Origin: Metellina segmentata
Lineage: Eukaryota > Arthropoda > Arachnida > Araneae > Tetragnathidae
Length of the DNA stretch: 64,000 nucleotides
Reading direction: 5' to 3'
NCBI GenBank assembly: GCA_947359465.1
Contig: OX375877.1
Location: 67,930,698 to 67,994,697 of the forward strand
A program made the translations under genes and the position numbers. This document shows, piece after piece, positions 23,502 through 34,900 of this stretch (within the stretch, counting starts at the first letter, position 1; each line of letters starts with the position of its first letter). A model generated the notes under the pieces. The model worked only from the letters and a program-made list of their open reading frames with translations. It had not been told where the DNA came from and searched no databases.

Positions 23502-24340
23502 GGTACAGCTACAGTCTATGTTTATATCGGTGGCAACGGCCTTGGCGATTATTTTGGTGCACTTCTAATGTCGCCAAGGAAAAAAGGATTTAAAAAATAT
23601 TTTCCATTCAAATATATTTTTCTTTTTACAACGGAAAAAGAAAGCTTGAAAACACGTTTGAGAACGTTTTGAAAATTATATTTTTTAAGAAATTTCACAA
23701 TAAGTACTAAGCTTAAACACATTTAAAAGCACATTAGTCAACCAGCAGAAAAACTAAGCTGCCAATGTTGGGTAAGAATATACCCGGAAACGTATCAATT
23801 ACACTAAATACAGAGGGCAACTTGAAAAAGTAAAATATTTTTTAAAGAAAAAAAGTAAGAAATAATACCATCTGATACGTCAAAAGTGTTCCTGAAAAAA
23901 TTATTTAAAAAAAAAAAATTCGACATATGACGAAAAACCAATAAATGTCAGAAATCTACCTTGAAAAAAAAAAAACTATAATAAAATTAAATTCCACAGC
24001 TGGAAAAAAACCATTAAACAAACCAATGAAAACAAAAAAAAATTAAAAATACCAATGCAATCAAATAATATTTTAAAATTAAAATAAACAATGGAATCAA
24101 AGAAAAAAAATTTCAAATGAACTAATGAAATTAAACGATTTTAACGGATTTTGAAAGAACTTTCTAGATTAATCAAAATGAAAATTCAAAGTTTCCGTTT
24201 GACGAGATTGCCATGTAAACCACAATAACCGTAAATACAGATGGGTTGCATTAACAAAACGTAACTTGCTACTAGAAGTGCGCCAAAAATAAATCGCCAA
24301 GGCTATTGCCACCGCTGTAAGCGTAGACTGTAGCTGTACC
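23502..24340. mobile_element. Non-autonomous DNA transposon with GGTACAG ends (copy B)
   Basis: The left end GGTACAGCTACAGTCTATG and right end (inverted GGTACAGCTACAGTCTACG) match copy A over about 70 bp. The interior carries the complement of copy A's ATTTCATTGGT words (ACCAATGAAA), so the interior is in opposite orientation. AT-rich, no transposase. Confidence 0.7.
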
Positions 24341-24344
24341 AATT

Positions 24345-25005
24345 GATTTTCGTACTGTGCATGGATTTTTAAGTTTTCTTTTTTTACTGTAACTATATGA
24401 GGCATTCAGAACTAGAATTGATCAAGTCCACGTTTTGGTCGAACTCGGATAATCACACTCTCAAACTCCTTTAAGTTGAATCTTTTTAGTGAATCTTTGA
24501 ATCAAGTTCCTAGTTGCTTTGGATCCAGAGACAATGGCAGAAGAAAAATCCGGCGAATAGGAAAAGTATACACGAGAAGAAATTTTAACTTGATTTACCT
24601 CAAAATGTTATCAAATCGATTTGATCTACTCTAGTTTTGAACGCCCCATATGTGTTTTCACTTAATTCATGACTGAACTTCTAACATCAACGGGAACAAC
24701 GGAACTAACAACTAAAATCAACGGGTTGTCTGATTTAAAATATACTCGATTCTTCAGCTTTACTTAAGAGCCACATGCTATTGCTGAAACTCTGTGGGAG
24801 AACTCGCAGGAAAAAATATCATATTCGGGGAAGTTTAGTCGCCAATCAATTTTTCTCGGAAAATGAAATGCTAAGAGAACTTTCCAACCTTAGCGTAGGA
24901 TTGTCTGAAAGCTGGATCAAAACATCAAGGTTACCATGTTTGGCAATAAATCGCGGTTGCCCCGGATACGACATCTCCACCGAGCTCGCTTCTCTAGAAT
25001 AATTT
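24345..25005. repeat. Direct duplication unit, right copy
   Basis: Pairs with 22880-23500. Copy B lies exactly between the two units, and the right end of an A/B-type element precedes each unit. The duplication therefore probably included a transposon end. Confidence 0.6.
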
Positions 25006-25306
25006 GAAATCAATAGCTATGGAATTCATTCACCAATTTTGCCACTTAGTTTAACCTTTCAAGTGGTTTCTATGAGATATGTCGTCCAGCAAGATCTGAT
25101 CAAATTTGCTAACGACGAGATATCTACTCAACACGATATTGCTGATGTTTTTTACGATGACCTGAATAAATCTGATCAGTTTGTTTTATCTTCTAGTGAC
25201 GAGATATCTCGTCTATTCATAACTGGTCAGGATTGCTGATGTCTAGATACCTCCTATAGACATCCGCCAGGAGGGTTAAATCGTTTTATTTTAGCTATGC
25301 CACACA

Positions 25307-25338
<32 letters not shown>
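25006..25338. other. GACGAGATATCT-like segment and (CA)n(GA)n tract
   Basis: 25120-25235 repeats the GACGAGATATCT wording of 960-1200. 25303-25338 is a (CA)n run followed by (GA)n, directly before the minisatellite. Confidence 0.6.
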
Positions 25339-25339
<1 letters not shown>

Positions 25340-27262
25340 TATTCTGTAACTTCCTCTAATGCCAGTATTCTGTGACTTCCTCCAATGCCAGTATTCTGTA
25401 ACTACCTCTAATGCCAGTATTCTGTAACTTCCTCTAATGTCAGTATTCTGTAACATCCTCTAATGCCAGTATTCTGTAACTTCCTCTAAAGCCAGTATTC
25501 TGTAACTTCCTCTAATGCCAGTATTCTGTAACTTCCTCTAATGCCAGTATTCTGTAACTTCCTCTAAAGCCAGTATTCTGTAACTTCCTCTAATGCCAGT
25601 ATTCTGTAACTTCCTCTAATGGCAGTATTCTGTAACTTCCTCTATTGCCAGCATTCTGTAACTTCCTCTAATGCCAGTATTCTGTAACGTCCTCTAATAC
25701 CAGTATTCTGTAACGTACTCTAATGACAGCATTCTGTAATTTCCTCTAATACCAGTATTCTGTAATTTCCTCTAATACCAGTATTCTGTAACTTCCTCTA
25801 ATACCAGTATTCTGTAACTTCCTCTAATGGCAGCATTCTGTAACTTCCTCTAATGGCAGTATTCTGTAACTTCCTCTAATGCCAGCATTCTGTAACTTCC
25901 TCTAATGCCAGTATTCTGTAACTTCCTCTAATGCCATTATTCTGTAACTTCCTCTAATGCCAGTATTCTGTAACTTCCTCTAATGCCAGTATTCTGTAAC
26001 TTCCTCTAATGGCAGTATTCTGTAACTTCCTCTAATGGCAGTATTCTGAAACTTCCTCTAATGGCAGTATTCTGTAACTTCCTCTAATGGCAGTATTCTG
26101 TAACTTCCTCTAATGCCAGCATTCTGTAATTTCCTCTAATGCCAGTATTCTGTAACTTCCTCTATTGCCAGCATTCTGTAACTTCCTCTAATGCCAGTAT
26201 TCTGTAACTTCCTCTAATTGCAGTATTCTGTAACTTCCTCTAATGCCAGTATTCTGTAACTTCCTCTAAAGCCAGTATTCTGTAACTTCCTCTAATGCCA
26301 GTATTCTGTAACTTCCTCTAATGCCAGTATTCTGTAACTTCCTCTAAAGCCAGTATTCTGTAACTTCCTCTAATGCCAGTATTCTGTAACTTCCTCTAAT
26401 GGCAGTATTCTGTAACTTCCTCTAATGGCAGCATTCTGTAACTTCCTCTAATGCCAGTATTCTGTAACTTCCTCTAATGCCAGTATTCTGTAACTTCCTC
26501 TAATGCCAGTATTCTCTAACTTCCTCTAAAGCGAGGATTCTGTAACTTCCTCTAATGCCAGCATTCCGTAACTTCCTCTAATGCCAGCATTCTGTAACTT
26601 CCTCTAATGCCAGCATTCTGTAACTTCATCTAATGCCATTATTCTGTAACTTCCTCTAATGCCAGTATTCTGTAACTTCCTCTGCCAGTATTCTGTAACT
26701 ACCTCTAATGGCAGCATTCTGTAACTTCCTCTATTGCCAGCATTCGGTAACTTCCTCTAATGCCAGTATTCTGTAACATCCTCTATTGCCAGCATTCTGT
26801 AACTTCCTCTAATGCCAGTATTCTGTAACGTCCTCTAATACCAGTATTCTGTAACTACCTCTAATGACAGCATTCTGTAATTTCCTCTAATACCAGTATT
26901 CTGTAACTTCCTCTAATACCAGTATTCTGTAACTTCCTCTAATGCCTTTATTCTGTAACTTCCTCTAATGGCAGCATTCTGTAACTTCCTCTAATGGCAG
27001 TATTCTGTAACTTCCTCTAATGGCAGTATTCTGTAACTTCCTCTAATGGCAGTATTCTGTAACTTCCTCTAATGCCAATATTCTGTAACTTCCTCTAATG
27101 GCAGTATTCTGTAACTTCCTCTAATGGCAGTATTCTGTAACTTCCTCTAATGGCAGAATTCTGTAACTTCCTCTAATGCCAGCATTCTGTAACTTCCTCT
27201 AATGCCAGTATTCTGTAACTTCCTCTAATGCCAATATTCTGTAACTTCCTCTAATGCCAGTA
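25339..27262. repeat. 26 bp minisatellite, about 74 copies
   Basis: The unit CAGTATTCTGTAACTTCCTC plus TAATGC is repeated head to tail for about 1.92 kb, with very regular spacing. Variants are mostly at a few sites (GTATT/GCATT, TGCCAG/TGGCAG/AAGCCAG). Blocks of variants themselves repeat: the stretch from about 25440 to 25640 resembles 26230-26430. This suggests higher-order amplification. No interspersed unique spacers, so not a CRISPR-type array. Confidence 0.95.
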
Positions 27263-27596
27263 TTGTGATACTTGTGGAAATTATTTGAATGGCGCTGGCG
27301 TCGTTGACGTCATGCGCCTTTACTGCTCTCCCACACCTGCAGCTTTTGCCAGTTGATGAGTTGAAGTTCGACACTTGATTCGATTTCGAAAGAACCTAAG
27401 TGTTCTTAATTTGATTATGATATCGATTTGTATTAATATGTATTATTTTCTGTGTCTGTAAATAGTACGTAAATAGTAATTAAACTTTAATTTAACTGAA
27501 ATAATATCTCTAATCGAAATTTTGTATCGAACAAAAAATACCACTGAACCGATTCGATATTAGAAATTCTACCATTTTGCGTCAATACTTAAGGCA
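27263..27596. other. Unique flank of the minisatellite
   Basis: No gene recognised. Slightly higher GC just after the array (27280-27360). Confidence 0.4.
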
Positions 27597-27776
27597 ATGA
27601 AAAATCTGAAAGATTGGAATCAGTACAGAAAAGAAAATGTGAGCGTTGGTGAAAATGGGTTTTTATGTTACAAAATACCAAATCCCCCTGCTGAATGGGA
27701 TGCAATTAAAATGAATGTTCAGAAACTAAGTGATAACTTACATAAGGCTGGCAGTTTTTGTCATACATTTTATTAG
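27597..27776 (+). CDS. Orphan 59-codon open frame
   Basis: ATG at 27597, stop TAG at 27774-27776. The product is polar and mixed-composition (MKNLKDWNQYRKENVSVGEN, then IPNPPAEWDAIKMN). It reads like real protein rather than AT-rich noise. I do not recognise it. It could be the first exon of a gene or a transposon fragment; no splice donor or partner exon was identified with confidence. Confidence 0.25.
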   Translation: MKNLKDWNQYRKENVSVGENGFLCYKIPNPPAEWDAIKMNVQKLSDNLHKAGSFCHTFY

Positions 27777-28058
27777 AAATAAGAAGAAAGAAGAATAAGA
27801 AGTACAAGAAATGCTACTATACATATATTTGATTAATTAAATTTCATTTGGAGGTATGAAATGCACATATTGATGCGTATATTCGTTGTAAATGGATTTA
27901 CATGAGAATTGGAGTAATTACACCACTCTCTCTTTCTCTCTGCCATCCATAAATAAGAAGAATCGAGACATTGTAGCGCAGGTGTTATCTGCCGGTCTGC
28001 TAATGTTATATACTTCAATAAAGATCTATTTCTTTTGTTTCTCAGGAGAACAGACTAG

Positions 28059-28133
<75 letters not shown>

Positions 28134-28935
28134 AGAAAAATTCCATCTATATATATACTTCTCACAAACAACAAATTTACTACAAATTACCAGTTCTATC
28201 ACGACGCAACGAAGATCGTTTCAGTAGCCATATAGATGTAAATGATACAATCTGTTTCAATATTAACGAACTATTGCAGGACAATAAATTATGAGAGAGT
28301 AAACATATTTTTTAATCTCTCTGTTCTAATGATTTCTTTTCGCTCCTTGAGCGAAACAAAAGTTTCTATTTTGTTCATATGTTTCAAATTAAGCATGCAG
28401 AAGTTAATTGGAAATAAGATATTTTCTTCTTAGCTATCGCTGAAAAACAGTCAGTTAACGAGGACAGAGAAAAAAAATTTAAGCTCCAAACTGTTTCAAA
28501 GACTAATTATCTAAAAAAAACTTTATGGATGCCTAATTGAATAAAGTGAATTATAATCGATAATGACTAATTCTGCCCGGATCGGCTTTGTTAATGGTGC
28601 ATTTTCTCAGTTACTAAACTTTCGGAAAGTGTTGTTTCGTTTTTACATCCCAATAAGGAATTTTTACAGAAAATTAATTCTTTGAGATAGCAGTAGATTC
28701 AAGGGTATTGAACGTAGAGTATGCGAAAATAATAATTTGGAGAAAACAAGGGGGGTTTACATTCTACTTTCTAAGCGTGTTTCTTAAAAAATGTAACTGT
28801 GATGCAAGGAAAATAGAAATTCGTGGAGACATCAGGAGGATAAAGATTCTTATATAGAAAAGTTAAAATATAGTATCTTCAATGTTATCCAATGGTATTG
28901 TATTCACTTATATTGCATTCACAACATGCCCATAT
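27777..28935. other. Intergenic with (TA)n microsatellite at 28060-28128
   Basis: No supported gene. The TA run is about 70 bp, and the plus-strand open frame across it is an artefact. Confidence 0.5.
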
Positions 28936-28939
28936 GAAG

Positions 28940-29095
28940 TCAATCACAAGAGTCCTAATAATTCCTCTTGACTTTCATCATGATGAGTATTTTAACCCTC
29001 GATCCCTTTTTAATTATTATGTTCCTGGTCCAAGCGGTTTTAAGGTGATCGACCAGTGTTTTCGTACGCCAAATTGCTGTTAAGGTGTAGACCAA
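28940..29095 (-). mobile_element. LINE 3' fragment
   Basis: Matches the C-terminal/3' part of the LINE at 31900-32045. Shared plus-strand wording: TTTTAACCCTCGA, TGTTCCTG and GGTGATCGACCAGTGTT. Diverged and short. Confidence 0.55.
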
Positions 29096-29477
29096 TAGTC
29101 GACAAAGTGGTCGATATAACATTGTTAGGGGTCAATTAGTCGATTGAAAAATATACGACATCATTGTACGCTTAATATTACCTCTAAATTAAATTTTTTA
29201 TTTCGCACATTAACCATCCCTCTTATCAAATGCATTATGTTAACAAGAACGTCAAAACAAAAACGTATCGCTTTGATTTAAAGCTTTTTTAAAAAAGCTA
29301 AATTAAAGCGATTAATTTTTAAAAAAAGCTTAATTTAATTTTAAAATAAATTAAATCAAGCTAAATTAAATTTTTTATTCCACATATTAACCATCCTTCT
29401 TATCTAATGTATCATATTAGAAGAACTTCAAAACAAAAACGCATCGCTTTGATTTTAAGCTTATGTCTTAAATATAC
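29096..29477. other. AT-rich spacer
   Basis: Contains an internal duplication (words ATTAACCATCC and AACAAAAACG(T/C)ATCGCTTTGATT at about 29210-29275 and 29390-29455). No gene. Confidence 0.5.
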
Positions 29478-29479
29478 TA

Positions 29480-30352
29480 CACAGTCCAGCCACATTAATG
29501 TGACCACCTGTCAAAGGCCAGAATAACCACCTTTGGACAGATGCGTACTTGTGCTGATCCATCGTGCCTTCCACAATGATGAGTGCACCCAGTGAATGCC
29601 AGGAAAACATTCCCCAAATCATAATGCTCCCTCCTCCAGCCTGGATCCTTCCAGAAATTGTTGCAGGGTGTTTGTTTTCATACGTTTCACGCTGTATACG
29701 CCAACGTCCATCTGTCCGATGGAGCATAAAACGTGATTCATCGTAAAAAGCCACCTGTCGCCACTCTGTGGACGTCAAGTTGCGGTACTGACGTGCAAAT
29801 TCCAGCCTTCGTCGCCGATGAACAGCAGTCAGCATAGGTGCATTAACCAGGTGTCTGCTGCGGAGGCCCATGCGCAGCAACGTTCGCTGAACCGTTGTTG
29901 AGGATACACTTTTCGTAGCCCCTTGGTTCATCTGGGAGGTCAGTTGCTCAACAGTTGCACGTCTATTCGCCCGAACGGATCTCCGTAGCCTTCGTTCGCC
30001 TCTGTCATCTATAGCCCGTGGTGCACCACATGTGCCACGCAGCTGATTTTGGATAGTGCCATTTTGCCATGCACGGTATACTTTTACCACGGCGGCACCC
30101 GAACAGTTCACAAAATTAGCCGTTTCCGAAATGCTTCCACCCTTGGCCCGAAAACCAATAATCATACCCTTTTGGACGTCGGATAAATCGCTACGTTTCT
30201 GCATTACACCAACGATTGAAATGCTTTCCGATGCCCTAGGACATCCTTTATATACACTCCACTGAAATGTGCTGCCACCTGCCTTTTGTGATTGGTTATT
30301 TCACGTTGACGTCGAAAGTAGGTGGTGGTCACATTAATGTGACTGGACTGTG
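29480..30352 (-). mobile_element. Tc1-like transposon (Tc1-2), internally deleted
   Basis: Inverted ends CACAGTCCAGCCACATTAAT / CACAGTCCAGTCACATTAAT are flanked by TA (29478-29479 and 30353-30354). The minus-strand transposase frame opens at 30204. It has a paired HTH (SDVQKGMIIGFRAKGGSISE, VVKVYRAW), a GAPRA linker, a second HTH, and the first catalytic aspartate in VAFYDESRFMLHRTDGRW, then IMIWGMFSWHS. The frame then jumps into the terminal repeat. The second D and the E with DPNPIEH-type context are missing, so about 0.4 kb is deleted. Non-autonomous derivative. Confidence 0.9.
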
Positions 30353-30354
30353 TA

Positions 30355-30599
30355 TATATTATGCACAGTAAAAACATTTAAATATAAAATAAACAATCTA
30401 AATACACACATAAGCATTTTTTGTACTTGTCCTATTATACGCGCGCGCGTAGATAATATTAAAAGAGAAAAAAAAAGTCAAGAAACTCTTGAAGGGGTTG
30501 ACGGTCAAAGACGTTTGGCGATCCCTGGTGTAGACTGTGGTGCAGTGCTGAACAGATGTGTGCCATCTTAGGAGCATTTGTTCGAATTGATTCTCTAAA
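30355..30599. other. Spacer
   Basis: No gene. A short (CG)n stretch, CGCGCGCG, lies near 30441. Confidence 0.4.
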
Positions 30600-31110
30600 C
30601 CTCTTCAGATAGAATTGAAATAAATCATGTCCTGTGAAAAAGAGTATATTTCCATTGTCTGACCTTCAGATTTCAGTCATTCTCTTGGCCACACCTCATG
30701 AATTACCATACTTGTTGTTTCACTCTCATCCCATTCATTTGGCCAAGCTTGTCCTTTTGAGGTGTGATCATATCTAGTCATTGCCACGTACCAAATTTCC
30801 ACCGAGTTGGTATTCCTTCTGCTATGACATATGGTCCAGTTTACCTCGTTATCTTTATGTACCTTCCTGGTTGTTTTCTTTTTCTACTCTATCTTCTTTT
30901 CTATACTGAGATTTTCTACTCTATCTTCTTTTCTATACTTAGATTTTCTACTCTATCTTCTTTTCTATACTGAGATTTTCTACTCTATCTTCTTTTCTAT
31001 ACTGAGATTTTCTACTCTATCTACTTTTCCATTTTCATAATGACCAGCATAAGATTTAATCCTGTCTAGGAGAATTTCTCTTATCGCTTTCTCCACAGTA
31101 TAAATTTCTG
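30600..31110 (-). pseudogene. LINE RNase H-region remnant with internal tandem repeat
   Basis: Minus-strand translation in broken frames gives a WPNEWDE-type motif equivalent to WQNEWDEGETGRTVHDVLP of the LINE at 43819-45877. The piece after the repeat (31030-31110) matches the LINE segment near 44130-44190. A 33 bp repeat (TACTCTATCTTCTTTTCTAT core) is amplified about four to five times at 30885-31025 in the middle. Confidence 0.6.
30885..31025. repeat. 33 bp tandem repeat
   Basis: Four to five units of TTTTCTACTCTATCTTCTTT followed by TCTATACTGAGAT. The overlapping plus-strand open frames are repeat artefacts. Confidence 0.9.
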
Positions 31111-31369
31111 TTTGTTACAATCTCGCATACCTATATTTGGCGTAGAATTAAGACATGGTATCCGAGAGGTTAGTGCTCGGGTCCTACGTTGAACAGACTC
31201 TTGAAACAACCAAATTTTACCTAGCCCCAACTGCACCCTTTGCGGATTCTATTATGAACGGCGGCCGCATTCCTCTCTGTAGATTTCTCAGTGAGTCTTT
31301 ATTGGCGAAGCGTCATTAAGAGCCTAGTGGCTAAATGAGGCCATGACGTTTGAACGTCAATATACACTC
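31111..31369. other. Spacer before MITE copy 2
   Basis: GGTATCCGAGAGGTTAGTGC at 31156 slightly resembles a pol III A box, but I could not build a tRNA. No gene. Confidence 0.35.
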
Positions 31370-31372
31370 TAA

Positions 31373-31633
31373 GGCCCGGTGCACACGTCCGGTTTTTAAA
31401 CGTGCGGCGCCACTGCGGCACCGAAGCCCAGCTATGCACACATAACCGTGAAATGACGCACGAACTCATTTCGCGCCATTTGGGATAAATATTCTTTCGA
31501 AGAAACGTGTTTATTTCGCTTACTTGGTGTAAAAAAAAGTATATTTTGCACCAAAATAGACGTTACAGGATACAACCATTTATTAATTATTATTTATATT
31601 CCATTTGTTTATGAAAACGAGGTACTTCAGAAC
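31373..31633. mobile_element. PIF/Harbinger-like MITE copy 2, left half
   Basis: Begins GGCCCGGTGCACACGTCC after TAA (31370-31372). It matches the inverted copy 1 from its right end to the word GGTACTTCAGAAC at 31633. The next MITE base in copy 1 is found at 45878, not here. A 14.2 kb insertion therefore splits this MITE. Confidence 0.85.
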
Positions 31634-32053
31634 TAACTAACAAACTAACACCAACACACACTCCCGTGCCTAGTGTCGTGAGACACTGTACCAGTTTAAA
31701 TAAGTGTGGTCGGATGAGTAGAGCATGCCACCGAGGTGACATGTCTACCCAGAATGTTAGAGCACATTACATTACATTTATACATCCTTACATCTATACA
31801 GTATATACATTAAATCACTATACTAGGTTACATTATAAATATATATATACATCATGCAAGGTGAGAAAAAAGTTCGTTTTTCTTAGGATAATCAAGTCCT
31901 GATGATTTTCAATGAATCTCACCATGTTAATAATTTTAACCCTCGAGCCCTTGTTGCATGCAATGTTCCTGAGCCATGCAGTTTTTAGGTGGTCGGCAGG
32001 TGTTATCATATACCATGAGGCTGTAAGGGGGCAAACTGTGATGTAATGTAGAA
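31634..32053 (-). pseudogene. LINE 3' end (downstream part of split LINE)
   Basis: Minus strand. Codes for the end of the LINE protein (LHYITVCPLTASWYM, ADHLKTAWLRNIA, VRFIENHQDLI), then a 3' UTR ending at the MITE junction. It continues the frame that stops at 43819 (SENCSCGEIGTLL). The two reconnect at the palindrome insertion site, with the CHC-type motif spanning the break. 32048-32053 is the left target duplication GTAGAA. Confidence 0.85.
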
Positions 32054-33640
32054 AGTAGAGATAATATAGGGGTTCTGGAACAAGAGGATTGAGGATTTTA
32101 GGCACAGAGGATTGGAGATGATATAAGCATTTAATGGAAGATGGTCGTTGCTTGATAAGGTATTTGGGGAATCACTGATAAGGTTTGTGTGGTTTTCTGA
32201 TAAGCTGTTGAAAGAGGGGAGATAACGGTTGTTGGAAGGATAACAGAGGGTCGTGAGGGAAGGGGAGATAAGGAGATGTGTTTTTATTCAATAATTGTTT
32301 TATTTTTACATAAATTAATTAAAACGCTTAGACCCAAAGAAATTTACTTGTTTTTTTTTACATGTTGTTTATAAACGCTATATAAAACGCAGTGTAAATA
32401 GGAATGTTGTACACTAAACGATATTTAGAAAACGTTACAATGAATATTTATGCCTTTGGGAATATTACTTTTATACTTACATCAAGAAACTTTTATGCGT
32501 GTCTTACCACATACATTGCATTTTGGATTTTTAAAAAATTAAATACTAATTTTATAAACTGTGTGTTTTTCAATGCAAGATCTGAAATGAAATTTTATTT
32601 GCTATAAATATTTTTGTTTTTTAATTTAGATGCTTTCTCTTAAACACTAATTATACATTTGATGCTATAGTACATATTTTATTGCAGAATTTATTTTTAA
32701 ATAACGTAACCTTAAATAAAAGTACAAAAATCTTTTTTCTTTTATTTGAAAACTTTGCAAAACCCGTACTATGAACATGTTTCCTTGTAAATTTTTTTAA
32801 AATTGAACCAAAGAAAACTCACCCATATACCACAGAAATACAACACGGGACTTACAGAAGTAAGTTAATTAAACAAAGAAACAGTGGAACAAAGTTAATT
32901 AAACTTACAAAGTTTGATGACTTTAACGAATGAGTAGAAACGCAAATGACTCCTTATTCATTTGAAGAAGTTATAATTGTATTGAAACCAAACCATATAT
33001 TGTTTTTTAGTTATTCTTTTCTAGCCATACTATTTTTTTTATTTAAATAAATCTGTCTGAAATTTAGTGATTTAATTTTTTTTAGATTTACAAACTTTTT
33101 TAAATGAAATTTTCTTTGATTTATTGTAAAATGTTAAGATGATTTTACACCAAAATTAGATACTATTACACATATTATAATAATGATTTTGAAAAAATAC
33201 GATTGAAACATATAAATTAGCTATTATTACAAATTTTTAAATGCAGATTGCAAAAAAAATCTTTTTGATTTACAATGAAGACATTTAGCAGTTTAATTTC
33301 TTAAAGCGTGTTTTTATGTAAGAAAAAAAATTAAGATGAAACCTGTCAAAGTAAAATATTTTTTTACCTTAAGTTGAAACTTTGCAAGACCCATACTATG
33401 AAGATGTTTACTTGTACATTTGAAGTAGTCAAAATTAATGTTAATAAACTTTTAGTCCTTGAAGTTCTAAATTAAATGTTCTTTTTTTCTAATGCTCTTG
33501 CAAACCATACATTTTACTAAACATATGAACTTCTTTTTATTTACTTGAAAACCTTGTGTATTGCAGAGTTAAATGCGAATTTTGTACAAGTATTTTACAA
33601 GATACTTTGTATAGGTTTTTTATAATTTCAGATATACTAC
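32054..33640. other. Left arm, outer non-coding part
   Basis: Terminal region of the arm, strongly AT-rich and homopolymer-rich after about 32280. The first 230 bp are less AT-rich and polypurine-biased (GAGGATT, GGGGAGATAA). The mirror image is 42232-43818. Open frames of 65-67 codons here lack motifs, and I do not call them. Confidence 0.5.
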
Positions 33641-33644
33641 ATTG

Positions 33645-34900
33645 CTACGTTAAATGGATAGTAAGTGGGTTTTGTGATTTTGAAAATATTGTGTACACTT
33701 CTAGGCTGCTAAACAAAATAAATTGTTGCACTTTCTTGATAGTTAATGCATAATCTAAACATTTACTCACGCCACTGATAGTTTTACACATGAGTAAAAT
33801 TAAATAACAACTGAAAATTTATATACTAATTCATTTTTAAATGAATATATATCATTGAAATAATGTTTAAGTATGAATTCTATGTATTTCTTCAAACAAT
33901 CTCTGAAAAAAACAAATTGTTCTAAATCATATTGAAAAATAATTCTAAAACATATTGAAAAATAATTCTAAAACATATTGAAAGAAGTCAAACTGAAACA
34001 AAGTAAACTATATAACACTTTTTAGTTGAAAAACAACTAGGATTCACATATTTTACACACAATTATTGCATTATAGTAAAACCAAAAGAAAGTATTTTTT
34101 ACCTGCCTACATTTTTTAAGAGACATATATTTCCTATGAGCCAGTTATTAAATGCCGTCACCTCAGCTTTTGGGCAATGCAAATGATTTTTGTGATGACC
34201 CCATGATAGTTTTTGGATTTCTTTGTTGCTGCTTAGAGCACATAGTATATCGAATTTGGGACACCCAAAGTGTTCCAAGTTGATGTTTGGAATATTCAAG
34301 GCATCTAAGCGTTGTTTCTCAACACAACCACCTTTGTAAGCAACTAAGTACTGAGAGGCACTCTTTGTCTGCTTGTACAATTCCAAAAGTTTTGAGTCTA
34401 GCGCACAGTTTTACGATCTTTGGCACTAAGTTTATACTTATAAGGCAATAGGTTAAAACGAATACTTGAAGCTACTTGCGATTTTAAAGCGATGTATCTG
34501 TATTCACGTACTAAGAAACCTTCCTTAGTCTGAAATCCATCAAAATCCACAAGTGCACAGACATTAACGTAATGGTATGGTCATTTTAGTTAACGTCGTA
34601 CTAGACCAACACAACGGGCTATTGACGACGGTCCGGGATCAGTCCCTTAAGGGAAAGATCCGAGGACAACGCCTCGTAATTTTGAACCACGGTCAGATGA
34701 CGAAGCAACACCTGAGCTGGCACCCCACTCTCCAAACTTCCACGCCAACCCAACGTGAGGACTTTCGGCCACGACAGATTTAAGGTGCACCAGCCGCCTC
34801 TACACCATACGTTTACAAACATCCATGTCACACAGACATTAACATGACTATTGAAAAACGTTATATGTTCTTGGGAAAAATAATTGTAAACTGAAGACAC
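33645..34900 (-). pseudogene. Left-arm gene with DFDGF motif, SINE-interrupted, spliced
   Basis: Minus-strand pieces, 5' to 3': an open stretch from at least 34900 to 34844, then a SINE, then from 34568 VDFDGFQTKEGFLVREYRYI down to a stop near 34395. A one-base frame change leads into a 95-codon stretch (34386-34099: SQYLVAYKGG, NIPNINLEHFGCPKFDIL, HHKNHLHCPKAEV). This ends at a good donor CAG|GTAAAA (34103/34102). An acceptor TTTTTTCAG lies 200 bp on (33903) and leads into another open segment. The DxD-like start and the H-x-HCP end suggest a metal-dependent enzyme, perhaps an RNase H-fold nuclease, but I cannot name the family. The SINE and the frame change are present in both arms, so the gene was broken before the arms were duplicated. 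Confidence 0.6.
34569..34830 (-). mobile_element. SINE in the left arm
   Basis: 5'-truncated copy of the SINE family (no tRNA head), flanked by a perfect 13 bp duplication CACAGACATTAAC (34556-34568 and 34831-34843). The mirror copy at 41042-41305 has the same truncation point and the same duplication, so a single insertion was copied with the arm. Confidence 0.95.

Noticed and set aside
25339..27262. CRISPR-like array
   Set aside because: Units are contiguous 26-mers without unique spacers in a eukaryotic genome; this is a minisatellite.
31150..31200. Possible tRNA or second SINE head (GGTATCCGAGAGGTTAGTGC)
   Set aside because: No B box at the right distance and no repeat partner in the window.
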